DNA of 64,000 nt, from contig NZ_NJDE01000008.1 of the NCBI RefSeq assembly GCF_002205895.1, positions 124,001 to 188,000 of the forward strand, read 5' to 3'. Source of the stretch: Saccharibacillus sp. O23 (lineage in GTDB: Bacteria > Bacillota > Bacilli > Paenibacillales > Paenibacillaceae). Position numbers and translations under genes: made by a program. Of the stretch, positions 53,429-62,006 are shown one piece after another. The number at the start of each line of letters is the position of its first letter. Positions within the stretch are counted from its first letter, which is position 1. Below the pieces are notes generated by a model. The model ran no database searches. It was not told the DNA's origin and saw nothing but the letters and a program-made list of their open reading frames with translations.

Positions 53429-54571
53429 TCAGAACGGCGAATCGCCGTTAATAAGCAGGATCTCGCTGTCGTCTTCGCGGTCGGCGCCGATCACGGTGCC
53501 GTCGGGAATCACTTTGCCTTGATCGACGATCGCGCGGTGAATCCGCACGTTCTTGCCGATCTTGACTTCCGGCATGATGACCGATTCGGAGATGACGCTG
53601 CCTTCGCCGACTTCGACGCCGTAGAACAATACGGAACGGTCGACTTCGCCGTACACGGTGCAGCCTTCGTTGACCATGCACTGATGCACTTTGGCCTGCG
53701 GAGCGACGTATTGAGCCGGCTCGTTCGGGTTGCGCGTATATATTCTCCAGTTCGGATCGTTCAAATCGAGCTCGGGCTCGTCTTTGAGCAGGTCCATGTT
53801 CGCTTCCCACAGGCTCGGGATCGTGCCTACGTCGCGCCAGTATCCTTCGAACGGATACGCGTAGAGCGACAGGCCGTCGGCCAGCATCTTCGGCACGATG
53901 TCTTTGCCGAAGTCGTGGTCGGACTCGCCGTCCGGTTTGTCGATGTCTTCCACCAAATACTTGCGCAGCAGATCCCATTTGAAGATATAGACGCCCATCG
54001 AAGCGAGCGTGCTCTTCGGATGTTTCGGTTTCTCGTCGAACTCGTAGATCTTCAGGTCTTCGTGCGTGTTGATCATGCCGAAGCTGGAAGCTTCTTCGAG
54101 CGTGACGTTGATGACCGAGATCGTGCAATCCGCGCCTTTTTCTTTATGGTAATCCAGCAATTTATTGTAATCCATCTTGTATACGTGGTCGCCCGACAGC
54201 ACCAACAGATGCTCGGGATCGTATTGATCGATAAATTTCAGGTTCCGCGAGATGGCGTCCGCCGTTCCCCGGTACCAGCTGCTTCCGTCTTCCCGTTCGT
54301 GCGGCGGCAGTACGAATACGCCTCCGCTCTTGCGGTCCATATCCCAGTCGCTGCCTACGCCTATGTAAGAATGCAATACGAGAGGCTCGTACTGAGTCAG
54401 CACGCCGACCGTGTCGATGCCCGAGTTCGTGCAGTTGCTAAGCGGGAAATCGATGATCCGGTAAGTTCCTCCGAAATATACGGCGGGCTTTGCCAACGAT
54501 TTCGTCAACCCTTTTAATCTCTTCCCCTGTCCGCCGGCCAACAACATGGCGATCATTTCTTTTTTCTTCAT
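53429..54571 (-). CDS. glgC: Glucose-1-phosphate adenylyltransferase, catalytic subunit
   Basis: The 380-residue enzyme makes ADP-glucose for glycogen synthesis. The nucleotide loop is [12 protein letters not shown] near residue 12, and [20 protein letters not shown] follows. The ATG at 54571 lies behind GGAGG, and a longer frame upstream has no support. It heads the glg cluster. The gap 54572-55002 upstream is AT-rich with no gene and must contain the promoter; I see no convincing -35/-10 pair. Confidence 0.96.
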   Translation of the reverse strand: MKKKEMIAMLLAGGQGKRLKGLTKSLAKPAVYFGGTYRIIDFPLSNCTNSGIDTVGVLTQYEPLVLHSYIGVGSDWDMDRKSGGVFVLPPHEREDGSSWYRGTADAISRNLKFIDQYDPEHLLVLSGDHVYKMDYNKLLDYHKEKGADCTISVINVTLEEASSFGMINTHEDLKIYEFDEKPKHPKSTLASMGVYIFKWDLLRKYLVEDIDKPDGESDHDFGKDIVPKMLADGLSLYAYPFEGYWRDVGTIPSLWEANMDLLKDEPELDLNDPNWRIYTRNPNEPAQYVAPQAKVHQCMVNEGCTVYGEVDRSVLFYGVEVGEGSVISESVIMPEVKIGKNVRIHRAIVDQGKVIPDGTVIGADREDDSEILLINGDSPF

Positions 54572-54990
54572 TTCAGACGAACCTCCTCGACGATATATAC
54601 GGGTTGCCCGCAGCGGAACACGTTTTTCCGGAACGCAAGTGACCGAAAACGGGACTGTTGCGACTTGCCAGAAACGTAAAACCGGGAATACGCACAAGCG
54701 AGACAGGACAAAACCACATAACATGATTAACCCCGGCAGAAGGTTTGGAATCTTGATTTGCCGGGAAATTCGAAAGAAAAGCGAGAATTTGAAGCGTTGG
54801 AAACCGTGCAAACGATTGAACTTGCAAAAGACTGCAAAAACGCCGATCGCTTATTATCCATAATACCATGTGCTGGAAAAAACAAAAGAATTAAGTGCAT
54901 GCATTTTCAAAAATCTCACAATTTTTCATCGAAAACGATTAAGAGTACGATACTTTAAACAAGCCGCTTTGCAGCTGATCAAAACCAAAC

Positions 54991-55017
54991 GAAAAACGAG
55001 CCTCAAAGGCCCGTTCT
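54991..55017 (-). terminator. Terminator overlapping the ykoC stop codon
   Basis: AACGGGCC and GGCTCGTT pair with one mismatch around TTTGA, and TTTTCG follows on the minus strand. The stop codon is inside the hairpin. Confidence 0.7.
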
Positions 55018-55809
55018 CATGTCTCCCAGTCCGAAAACGGGCAGCGTGCCCGCCAGCCAAAAAGCGGCAGCAGCCGCAGCGGCGAGCAGGAGCCACGCGG
55101 CGGCATCGGCAGCGGTGACCGGCGAAGAATAATAATACGTGCGCCGGCTCCGCGCGTCGAAACGCTTGACCTCCATCGCGGCCGCCGTTCGTTGAGCGCG
55201 GCGGATGCTCTGGGCGAGCAGAGGCAGCGCGTAACGCTCCGGCAGGCGCAGCAGCGCGCCGAAAGGCGTAAAGCCGCCGCCTCCGCGCACCGCCAGAGCA
55301 TCCCGCCGAACGCGCAGTTCTTCCACGGTCATCGGCAGCAGCCGAATCGAGGCCATGAAGCTGTACGCGTATTTGGGACCGAGTTTAAAACGCTGCATCA
55401 GGGCATAAAACAAACCGGTCGACGTCGTCGTCAGCACGAACAGCAGTCCTTGACAGCCGAAAGCGATCGAACGGAAACCCAGATGCAGCCCGCGGTAGAA
55501 GCTTTCTTTGGAAATCGCGATCGGTCCGAACGTCCACCAGATCTCGCTGCCTTTGCCGAACAGGATCATGGTCAGCGAAGCGGAAGCGAAAGCCAGCGCG
55601 AACCCCGAGACGAGCAGCGCCGTTTTCCAGAGCGGGTATCCCGAAGCGGCGAACAGCAGCAGCAAAAATACGCAGGCCAGATAAAACGAAGCGTCGATCG
55701 TGTGCGTCAGCATGGTCAGGATAAACAGTCCGACGAACAGCGTAAGCTTCAAAGCCGGATTGGCCCGATGCAGCGCGGTACGCCTTGCGGGCGCGAAAAA
55801 TCCGTTCAT
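55003..55809 (-). CDS. ykoC: Energy-coupling factor transporter T component (YkoC-like)
   Basis: This 268-residue membrane protein has about six hydrophobic segments and the EcfT coupling motif region (FMASIRLLPMTVEELRVRRDALAVRG). It links the two ATPases to the substrate-binding S component. The ATG at 55809 follows GAGGAGG and overlaps the ATPase stop by ATGA. It is the third gene after the TPP riboswitch and so likely serves thiamine or HMP uptake. Confidence 0.9.
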   Translation of the reverse strand: MNGFFAPARRTALHRANPALKLTLFVGLFILTMLTHTIDASFYLACVFLLLLFAASGYPLWKTALLVSGFALAFASASLTMILFGKGSEIWWTFGPIAISKESFYRGLHLGFRSIAFGCQGLLFVLTTTSTGLFYALMQRFKLGPKYAYSFMASIRLLPMTVEELRVRRDALAVRGGGGFTPFGALLRLPERYALPLLAQSIRRAQRTAAAMEVKRFDARSRRTYYYSSPVTAADAAAWLLLAAAAAAAFWLAGTLPVFGLGDMRTGL

Positions 55810-57806
55810 CTTGCCGTCGCCTCCTCTCTGAGCCGTATGCCGTCCGAACGCGAACGCCCGGTCGGACTCGCCGACTTCAATCGGCCGTCTTCGATCTGCC
55901 AGACCTGCGTCGCGAGCAGCTCGGCGATCTCCGGCTCGTGCGTGATCATCAAGATCGCATGTCCCGCCGCCCGCAGTTCGTCGCACAGCCGCAGCATCGC
56001 GAACGCGTTCCGCGCGTCTTGTCCGAAAGTCGGCTCGTCGAGCAGCAGCAGCGGCTTATTCGTGACTACGGACGAAGCGACGCTCAGACGGCGCTTCTGG
56101 CCGAGCGACAGCAGATAAGGATGGCGGTCTTCGTAACCGCCGAGACCGAACCGCGCCAGACAGTCCGCCGCGCGCCGAGCGATCTCCGGCTCGGCCTGCG
56201 CGGCAAGGCGGGCACGGCGACGTTTCTCCCGCGGAGACCAGCGGGCCAGCAGGCGGGCGGCTGCTCCCCGCCGCCCGGAGTCTTCGCCGGCCTGCGCAGC
56301 GGCGGCCGCTTCGCCGCGAAGCGTAAAAGCGACTTCGTCCAGCACCCGGTCCGTCACGAACTGGAACTCGGGGTTCTGAAACACGAAGGCGGCGTGCTTC
56401 GCCGCCGCCTGGCGTTCTTCCCGGCGGCCGGCCGGATCGTCCGTGCCGAACCGGCATTCGCCCTGCCGGGGCAGCAGCCCCATCAGCCCGAGCAGGAGCG
56501 AGCTCTTCCCGGCCCCGTTCGGGCCGGTCAGCGCGATCAGGTCGCCGGGCATGACGGCGGCCCGATCCACCGCGCAGACCGCCCTGCCGCCGCGCAGCAC
56601 GCGGAAGTTCTCGAGCCGCAGCAGCGGCTCGGAGAAGGCGCCGCGAGCGACGGGCGGCTGCTTCGAAGCGCGGTTCGCCGGATGCGGCTTCTCCGAGACC
56701 GCCGCGTTTTCTGACGTGCCGTGCGGAGCCGCGCTTGCCGGGCACGAGGCCGCCGAAGCGGCGGCGCCGGCCGGAAGCTCCGGCGCGCCCGCAGCCTCCG
56801 GCCGCGCGGCATCGCCGCGGCCGACGGCGAGGGCGTCTTCCCACGCCCCCGGATACCAGATGCCGTATTCGCGCAGCTCCGCGCGATAAAGGCGAAACAC
56901 CTCGGCCGCCGGGCCGTCGGCAAGCACGCTTCCGTCGCCGCGGAACACGATGACCCGGTCCATCCAATCCAGCACTTCGTCGATCCGATGCTCGACCACG
57001 ATGACCGTGCGCTGCTCCGAGACGCGGCGCACCGCCGCCCAGATCGCGCGGCGTCCTTCCGGGTCGAGCAGCGCGGACGGCTCGTCGAGCAGCAGCGTGT
57101 CCGGTTCGAGCAGCAGCACCGAAGCCAGCGCGAGCCGCTGTTTCATGCCCTGCGACAGCGAACCGATCGGCATATGGATATCCGGCAGATGCAGGCCGAC
57201 TTCGAGCAGCGCCGCTTCGATGCGCGCACGCATGTCTTCGCGCGGCACGGCCAGATTCTCCAAAACGAAAGCCAGTTCTTCGTCCACGTAAGGCATGCAG
57301 AACTGCGTATCCGGATCTTGGAAGACCATGCCCGCCGAATCCGGCACTTTCAAACGATCGGCTTTGAGCGGGACTTCCGTCACGCGCGGAATGACGCCGC
57401 CCAATACCTGAAGCAGCGTCGATTTGCCGCAGCCGCTCGGTCCGAGCAGCAGCACTTTCTCGCCCTGCCGGATCGACAGCGACAGATCGCGGAACAGCAG
57501 ATCGGGGACGCCGGGAAATTTCAGACGCAGCCCGGCGACTTCGGCCGCGGCGTCATGCGTCGTCCGTTCCGCCGGTTCGGCCGTTCGGACGTGCAGCTTC
57601 GGCTGCCGACGCTCTCCGGTTTCGGCCGGAACCTCGAGCCGCTTCGCTTCTTCCCCGGCATGCAGCGCGGACTCGGCCGCCGCCGTCGCTTCGATCCGCC
57701 GGATCTCCGACGCTTCGCCGACCGCCTCCGCTACGCTCGGGCCCGAAAGCGCGCTCCCTGCCGCTTCCTCCGGCTTCGGCCGCTTCGTCTCAGCGATCCA
57801 GCGCAT
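55806..57806 (-). CDS. ykoD: Double ATPase of the ECF transporter (YkoD-like)
   Basis: The 666-residue protein joins two ABC ATPase domains. The first (about 88-320) has Walker A GPSGCGKST and signature LSQGMKQR; the second (about 390-645) has Walker A GPNGAGKSS and a Walker B near LLLLDEPTFG. An N-terminal extension of about 85 residues and an inter-domain linker of about 60 are rich in Ala, Glu and Pro, so it is longer than the usual YkoD (about 490). It powers substrate uptake with YkoC and YkoE. Its start overlaps ykoE by 17 bases; a start further in is possible. Confidence 0.9.
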   Translation of the reverse strand: MRWIAETKRPKPEEAAGSALSGPSVAEAVGEASEIRRIEATAAAESALHAGEEAKRLEVPAETGERRQPKLHVRTAEPAERTTHDAAAEVAGLRLKFPGVPDLLFRDLSLSIRQGEKVLLLGPSGCGKSTLLQVLGGVIPRVTEVPLKADRLKVPDSAGMVFQDPDTQFCMPYVDEELAFVLENLAVPREDMRARIEAALLEVGLHLPDIHMPIGSLSQGMKQRLALASVLLLEPDTLLLDEPSALLDPEGRRAIWAAVRRVSEQRTVIVVEHRIDEVLDWMDRVIVFRGDGSVLADGPAAEVFRLYRAELREYGIWYPGAWEDALAVGRGDAARPEAAGAPELPAGAAASAASCPASAAPHGTSENAAVSEKPHPANRASKQPPVARGAFSEPLLRLENFRVLRGGRAVCAVDRAAVMPGDLIALTGPNGAGKSSLLLGLMGLLPRQGECRFGTDDPAGRREERQAAAKHAAFVFQNPEFQFVTDRVLDEVAFTLRGEAAAAAQAGEDSGRRGAAARLLARWSPREKRRRARLAAQAEPEIARRAADCLARFGLGGYEDRHPYLLSLGQKRRLSVASSVVTNKPLLLLDEPTFGQDARNAFAMLRLCDELRAAGHAILMITHEPEIAELLATQVWQIEDGRLKSASPTGRSRSDGIRLREEATAR

Positions 57807-58407
57807 CGTATTCTTTGCGCTCCACCGGACGCAGCGACTGGGCGACGCCCGCCCGCTCCAGCAGCTTCGCGAGTCCGTACATCAAGTAACCGGCGATGAC
57901 GAACGAACTGATCGCCCGCAGCGAATATTTGAGCACGATCACCCAAGTCGCGTATTCCGCGACATAGCCGTAATAGATATCCGCCAGCAGCGAAGCGGCC
58001 GCAGCCGCGACTCCGGCCAATCCGGCGACCCAAGCGCTGCCGTTCTTGTAACGGAATCCCGCGAAGACCAGCTCCGCCGCGAGGCCCTGCACCACGCTGT
58101 ACAGCAGAAGCTGCACGCCGTAGGCGCTGCCGAACGCGATCTCCAGATGCGCCGCGGCGATCTCGGCGATCAAGGCGACGCCCGGTTTGCGGATCAGCAG
58201 GAACGCCAGCGTCGAAGCGGCGAACCACATGCCGTAGACCAATTCGTTGGATTGGACGAACAGCAGTCCGGCCACGTCCGATACCGCCGCCCAGACATGA
58301 TAGACGACGCCGAGCACCAGCGACAGCACCACCGTCACCAACACGTCCGTCAACGTCAATCCTTTGCGGCGACCCGCCGCTTGCGCAATCTTTGTACCCA
58401 TTTTCAT
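57790..58407 (-). CDS. ykoE: ECF transporter S component for thiamine/HMP (YkoE family)
   Basis: The 205-residue membrane protein has six hydrophobic segments and the pattern LTLTDVLVTVVLSLVLGVVYH at the start, typical of YkoE, the hydroxymethylpyrimidine/thiamine-binding S component. The ATG at 58407 or, better spaced after GGGGA, that at 58401 is the start. The TPP riboswitch upstream strongly supports a thiamine-related substrate. YkoF, the thiamine-binding partner in B. subtilis, is missing from this cluster. Confidence 0.9.
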   Translation of the reverse strand: MKMGTKIAQAAGRRKGLTLTDVLVTVVLSLVLGVVYHVWAAVSDVAGLLFVQSNELVYGMWFAASTLAFLLIRKPGVALIAEIAAAHLEIAFGSAYGVQLLLYSVVQGLAAELVFAGFRYKNGSAWVAGLAGVAAAAASLLADIYYGYVAEYATWVIVLKYSLRAISSFVIAGYLMYGLAKLLERAGVAQSLRPVERKEYDALDR

Positions 58408-58535
58408 TTCCCCGCTTTACGAAAGTGTAGCTATGCGGATGCCCGGTTTCGCCGACGGCGATCAGGCAGGCATCCGGTAAGCCCATTTTCTGCGCTAACG
58501 ACGAAGGTTCGTTCGACATTCGGCGCCGTACATGC

Positions 58536-58577
58536 AAAAAGGCGGCTTTCCGGCATAAAAATGCGCAGAAAGCCGCC
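58536..58577 (-). terminator. Riboswitch-controlled terminator in the ykoEDC leader
   Basis: GGCGGCTTTC and GAAAGCCGCC form a 10-base stem, followed on the minus strand by TTTTT. It lies about 25 bases beyond the end of the TPP aptamer and 130 bases before ykoE, the expected place for an expression platform. Confidence 0.88.
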
Positions 58578-58602
58578 TGATCGAACATTCACGGACGGTT
58601 AC

Positions 58603-58697
58603 GAATTCTCTACGCTGGCATGACCCAGATCAGATTAACGGTCAGAAGCGGCAATCGGCTTCAATCTCAGCCCGGCTCTCCCGGACCCCCGTATCGT
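58603..58697 (-). ncRNA. TPP riboswitch (THI box)
   Basis: On the minus strand the aptamer reads in order: GGGGGTCC, then GGGCTGAGATTGAAGCC, then TGACCGTTAATCTGATCTGG and GTCATGCCAGCGTAGAGA. CTGAGA and the CTGATCTGGGT-ATGCCAGCGTAG block are the conserved parts that bind the pyrimidine and the diphosphate. Bound TPP would favour the terminator downstream and shut off uptake. Confidence 0.95.
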
Positions 58698-58713
58698 TAT
58701 GCAGTTGCTTTTT

Positions 58714-58742
58714 ACCATACCCAATTTTGCGCGGACAAGCAA
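58714..58742 (-). promoter_or_regulatory. Promoter of the riboswitch-ykoEDC transcript
   Basis: On the minus strand TTGCTT (58742-58737), 17 bases and TATGGT (58719-58714) make a good sigma-A promoter. Transcription would start near 58706, just before the aptamer. Confidence 0.7.
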
Positions 58743-58763
58743 TAACGAATTTGCGATTTCGGT

Positions 58764-59783
58764 TTACCTCTTCATTCCCCGGTGCAAGATCCGCAGCATG
58801 ATGTTCTGCACCAAGCGGAACGGCAGCCGTTTCTTCATCGCCACCAGCAGCGCCGCTCCGCGCGGGATCACGTAACGGAATCGGCCCCGGCCTTTGCGGC
58901 CGAGCGCCAGCTCGACCGCCAGCTTCGCCACGTCGCGCGGGTCTCCTCCGCCTTCCGCGCTGGCGCGCGACATGTCGAGCATGCGCTCCAACGCCGCTTC
59001 GTTCGGCGAATTTTCCGCGCGGCGGATACCGGCGAAGCCTTTTTCCCAGATGTCCGTCTTGTACGAAGCCGGTTCGAGCACGTACGTGCGGATGCCGTAC
59101 GGAGCCGTCTCCAGCGCCAGCGATTCGCTGAATCCTTCGACCGCGAACTTCGACGAAACGTAAGGACCGTAGCCCGGAAGCCCGATCGCTCCGCTGACGC
59201 TGCTCATCTGCAAGATGCAGCCGCTTCGCGCTTCGCGCATATAAGGCAGCACCGCGCCGGTCACGGCGATCAGGCCGAACACGTTCACCGCGAACTGGTC
59301 GCGCCAAGCTTCCATCGGAAGGTCGCCGATGAACCCTCCCGTCGCCATCCCCGCGTTATTGACGAGAATATCGATCCGCCCGAACGTCTCGGCAACCTGC
59401 CGTACCGCTTCGGCGGCGCGTGCATCGTCCCGGACGTCGAGGGCGATCGGACGGATCAACCCCGAGACCGCGCCCGTGCCGAGAGGAGCAAGCTCCCGCG
59501 AGTACGCCGGCCGGCCGCCGTCTTCTTCGCGACCCGCAGCCGACCGGCCTGCCGCTTCGGACGAGATCCGCGCGGCCCGATCCGCTTCTTCCGCCGCCGC
59601 AAACAGTTTCTCCGCTTTTTCCGGATTTCTCATGGCCGCCGCGACGATCACGCCCGCTCGCGCCAGCTCCAGGCAAATATGCAGACCGAAACCGCTCGAC
59701 GTGCCGGTGACGATCGCGACCTGCCTGTTTTCCCGAATCGGCGCCGCCGCCTTTTCCCGCATTCGATCTTCGTTGACTTGCAT
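58764..59783 (-). CDS. Short-chain dehydrogenase/reductase with an internal disordered insert
   Basis: The 339-residue SDR has the cofactor motif TGTSSGFG, the NNAG motif near 142 and the catalytic Tyr-x-x-x-Lys in YVSSK. About 40 residues rich in Arg, Ala, Gly and Glu (around 70-110) are inserted after the third strand. It resembles the group of SDRs that act on steroids or fatty alcohols, but the substrate is unknown. The ATG at 59783 lies 8 bases after GGAGG; an upstream in-frame ATG at 59831 is rejected. It stands alone upstream of the thiamine promoter. Confidence 0.88.
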   Translation of the reverse strand: MQVNEDRMREKAAAPIRENRQVAIVTGTSSGFGLHICLELARAGVIVAAAMRNPEKAEKLFAAAEEADRAARISSEAAGRSAAGREEDGGRPAYSRELAPLGTGAVSGLIRPIALDVRDDARAAEAVRQVAETFGRIDILVNNAGMATGGFIGDLPMEAWRDQFAVNVFGLIAVTGAVLPYMREARSGCILQMSSVSGAIGLPGYGPYVSSKFAVEGFSESLALETAPYGIRTYVLEPASYKTDIWEKGFAGIRRAENSPNEAALERMLDMSRASAEGGGDPRDVAKLAVELALGRKGRGRFRYVIPRGAALLVAMKKRLPFRLVQNIMLRILHRGMKR

Positions 59784-59880
59784 CCCGTTTCCCTCCCGTA
59801 TCCGCCGGCAATGCCGGATCGCTGCCTTCATTGTAGCAGGCGGAAGCTCGCCATGCCCGGAGATTCGGCCCGGAACGCCG

Positions 59881-59921
59881 AAAAGGCCTTCCCGGCGAGA
59901 GATTCGCCGGCGGAAGGCCTT
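59881..59921 (-). terminator. Terminator upstream of the SDR gene
   Basis: AAGGCCTTCC and GGAAGGCCTT form a 10-base stem with inner CGGCGA/TCGCCG. On the minus strand TTTTC follows. It probably ends the transcript of the small peptide or AraC gene. Confidence 0.75.
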
Positions 59922-59984
59922 CGGGTAAAAACTTCGGGATCGAAACGTTGATGTTGATACCGATTATGTACAATCCCGAGAAGT

Positions 59985-60055
59985 GCTAAAGACTTTCGCA
60001 GAAAGTCACTTCGTAAGCATACGCTAAAGACTTTCGCAGAAAGTCGCTTCGTAAG
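59985..60055. repeat. Two direct copies of a 33-base repeat with internal palindrome
   Basis: The copies at 59985-60017 and 60023-60055 differ by one base. Each holds GACTTTC-GCA-GAAAGTC and ends in CTTCGTAAG. The start-to-start distance is 38 bases. The gap 59784-60091 otherwise contains the terminator at 59881. Confidence 0.85.
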
Positions 60056-60091
60056 GAAAAACTATATGGTCGTTCATGGATTGGCGTTAGG

Positions 60092-60205
60092 TTAGAACCA
60101 CATTTCGCTCTGCTCGGCGGCTTTGAACCGGCGCAGACGGTTGCGGAAAATGGCACTGCCCCCGGCGCGCCCCGCGCTGCTGCGAACTCGACGTCTGATC
60201 AGCAT
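60092..60205 (-). CDS. Possible 37-residue Arg-rich peptide
   Basis: The frame encodes a strongly basic peptide (MLIRRRVRSSAG at the start, FRNRLRRFKAAEQ in the second half). The ATG at 60205 has an excellent GGAGGAG 7 bases upstream, which is the main support. There is no signal peptide, and the net charge is about +9. It lies about 170 bases downstream of an AraC gene on the same strand. It could be an RNA-binding or membrane-active peptide, or a chance frame with a good ribosome site. Confidence 0.4.
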   Translation of the reverse strand: MLIRRRVRSSAGRAGGSAIFRNRLRRFKAAEQSEMWF

Positions 60206-60373
60206 AATCGCTCCTCCTTCCTCATCCCGGCGCTCTGGCGTCTCGCGGATGAAAGCTAAGCGGTTATTACCCCCGAGCATCCGTTCTCAAACAGACGGGC
60301 AGGCAGAAAGTTCAAATTTGAACAACCGAGTCAAGCCGCGCGATCGCTCAGGCGCACGACGTCTTCGAACCGC

Positions 60374-61165
60374 TCAGCGAATCTCCGACGGGCTTTTGCC
60401 GGTGTACTGCTTGAATTGGCGGCTGAAAAAGAAGATGTCCCGATATCCGAGCGCTTCGGCGACTTCCGTCACGTTCATCCCCGCATGCCCGAGCAGATGC
60501 TGCGCCCGTTCGATCCGCATGCGGATGATGTACGACTGCACGGAAGCCCCGACCAGTTCTTTGAATTTGGCGGAAAAATATCTCGGAGACAGTCCCGCTC
60601 GCGCCGCCAGATCTTCGACCCGGTGAGCGAGGCTCGGATGCTGACGGACGTAATTCGCCGCTTCGTGCACGACTTCGTACAGATGATTGCTGCCCCGGCG
60701 TTCCGACGGTTCTTCGCGGTCGCCGCGCATGAGATGGATCATCATCTGCTTGAGCAGCAGCTTGGCTTCTTCTTCCGCGCCGTAAGCGTCGCTCAGGAAC
60801 AGACGCACGTAACGCGAGAGCATGTATTCGAAATCGACCGTCTCCCGCAGCGCGCGGTAAGCTTCCGGAATCTCGTACGTCTGGGCTTCGATATTGAAAT
60901 GGATATAAGTCAGCACCAGCGGCTTCTGCGGATTATGCGTCGCGCTGGTATGGTCGCCCGGCCGGAACAGGAAACAGCTTCCTTTGCCGATCTCGTGCGG
61001 TCGGTCGTTCAGCATCAATTGCCCTTCTCCGCTCCATACGTAAAACAGGTCGTAGTTCTGGAGCGGCTGCTCGCGTTTTTGCCATTTCCAGCCCGGCTCG
61101 CAGGCGATCTTGGCGACGTAAGGCGTCAGAATAAATGAGGATGGCGGCACGTTAAGCAACGGCAC
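60374..61165 (-). CDS. AraC-family regulator
   Basis: The 263-residue protein has an N-terminal cupin sensor (about 15-140, VWSGEGQLMLNDRPHEIG) and a C-terminal AraC domain at about 170-262 (RVEDLAARAGLSPRYFSAKF, then VTEVAEALGYRDIFFFSRQF). The usual start would be a GTG at 61165, but only 3 bases separate it from GGAG; a TTG two codons later is better spaced. It lies 30 bases downstream of the MarR gene. The regulated operon is not obvious; sugar use is likely. Confidence 0.9.
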   Translation of the reverse strand: MPLLNVPPSSFILTPYVAKIACEPGWKWQKREQPLQNYDLFYVWSGEGQLMLNDRPHEIGKGSCFLFRPGDHTSATHNPQKPLVLTYIHFNIEAQTYEIPEAYRALRETVDFEYMLSRYVRLFLSDAYGAEEEAKLLLKQMMIHLMRGDREEPSERRGSNHLYEVVHEAANYVRQHPSLAHRVEDLAARAGLSPRYFSAKFKELVGASVQSYIIRMRIERAQHLLGHAGMNVTEVAEALGYRDIFFFSRQFKQYTGKSPSEIR

Positions 61166-61195
61166 CCGCTCCTTTCGTTATATGAAATCGTTCGT

Positions 61196-61891
61196 TCAAT
61201 CGTTTTCGGGATCGGGGCGAGTCGAGCGCCGCGCGTCTTGTTCCGCCGTCTCTTCGTAGGTCCACAGCGACACTTCTTCGCCTTCCCGAACGTTTCCGTA
61301 AAGCGAAGCTTCGCCGGTTGGCGCCGGTCCCGCCGACGGATCTTCCGCCGAAGACGGCTCGGTTTCTGCCAACGTCTCGCGGTCCGCAGCGGCTTCTTCG
61401 GCCGAATCCGCCGCGATCAGCCGGTCGTAATACTCGTGGATGTAAGGACGGCGGCCGCCTTTTTGCACGAACCGCCAGTCTTTCTCCACGTTGATCCGTA
61501 CCCGGTACAACATATCGAGCAGCTGCGCCGTTTCTTCGGGCGACAGTCCGCGCAGGGAAGACTTGTCGGCGTACTCGCCTTCGTTTCGGATAAACAGATA
61601 AGCGGATTTGCCTTGCTCGGTCGGGTAGACCCGTTTGTCTTTGCGGAGATCGGGCGCTTCGCGCTGAGCGACCAAGCCGTCGTCTTCCAACTTCTTCAGC
61701 GCCCGCGCGGCGGCGGCCCGTTTGACCTTGAGCCGGTCCGGGACGCTGCCCGCCGGTTCGCCGGGGTTCTCGCAAACGAAGGTCAGATACAGATGCAGAC
61801 CGCGCGACAGTCTCAGATGCTTGAATTCGACGCTGCTGATCTCTTCGGAACAGCGGGCGATCGCTTCGATCTCCCGAAGCACTTCTTTCAT
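61196..61891 (-). CDS. MarR-family regulator with an acidic C-terminal tail
   Basis: The first 150 residues fit the MarR winged helix: LHLYLTFVCENPG, then RLKVKRAAAARALKKLEDDG (recognition helix) and the wing DLRKDKRVYPTEQG. The last 80 residues are acidic and Ala/Pro-rich, an extension not typical of MarR. The ATG follows AAGGAGG. It is upstream of the AraC gene by 30 bases and may be co-transcribed. The effector is unknown. Confidence 0.85.
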   Translation of the reverse strand: MKEVLREIEAIARCSEEISSVEFKHLRLSRGLHLYLTFVCENPGEPAGSVPDRLKVKRAAAARALKKLEDDGLVAQREAPDLRKDKRVYPTEQGKSAYLFIRNEGEYADKSSLRGLSPEETAQLLDMLYRVRINVEKDWRFVQKGGRRPYIHEYYDRLIAADSAEEAAADRETLAETEPSSAEDPSAGPAPTGEASLYGNVREGEEVSLWTYEETAEQDARRSTRPDPEND

Positions 61892-62006
61892 GCTCCCGAC
61901 CTCCTTCCCGCCGCAAAGACGGATGATGTGTTATCGGCCAAACATTCATTCCCATTATATCAGAAAGACGGGGCGGGCATGCAACGGGGGGCGGCAGACG
62001 GATCGC

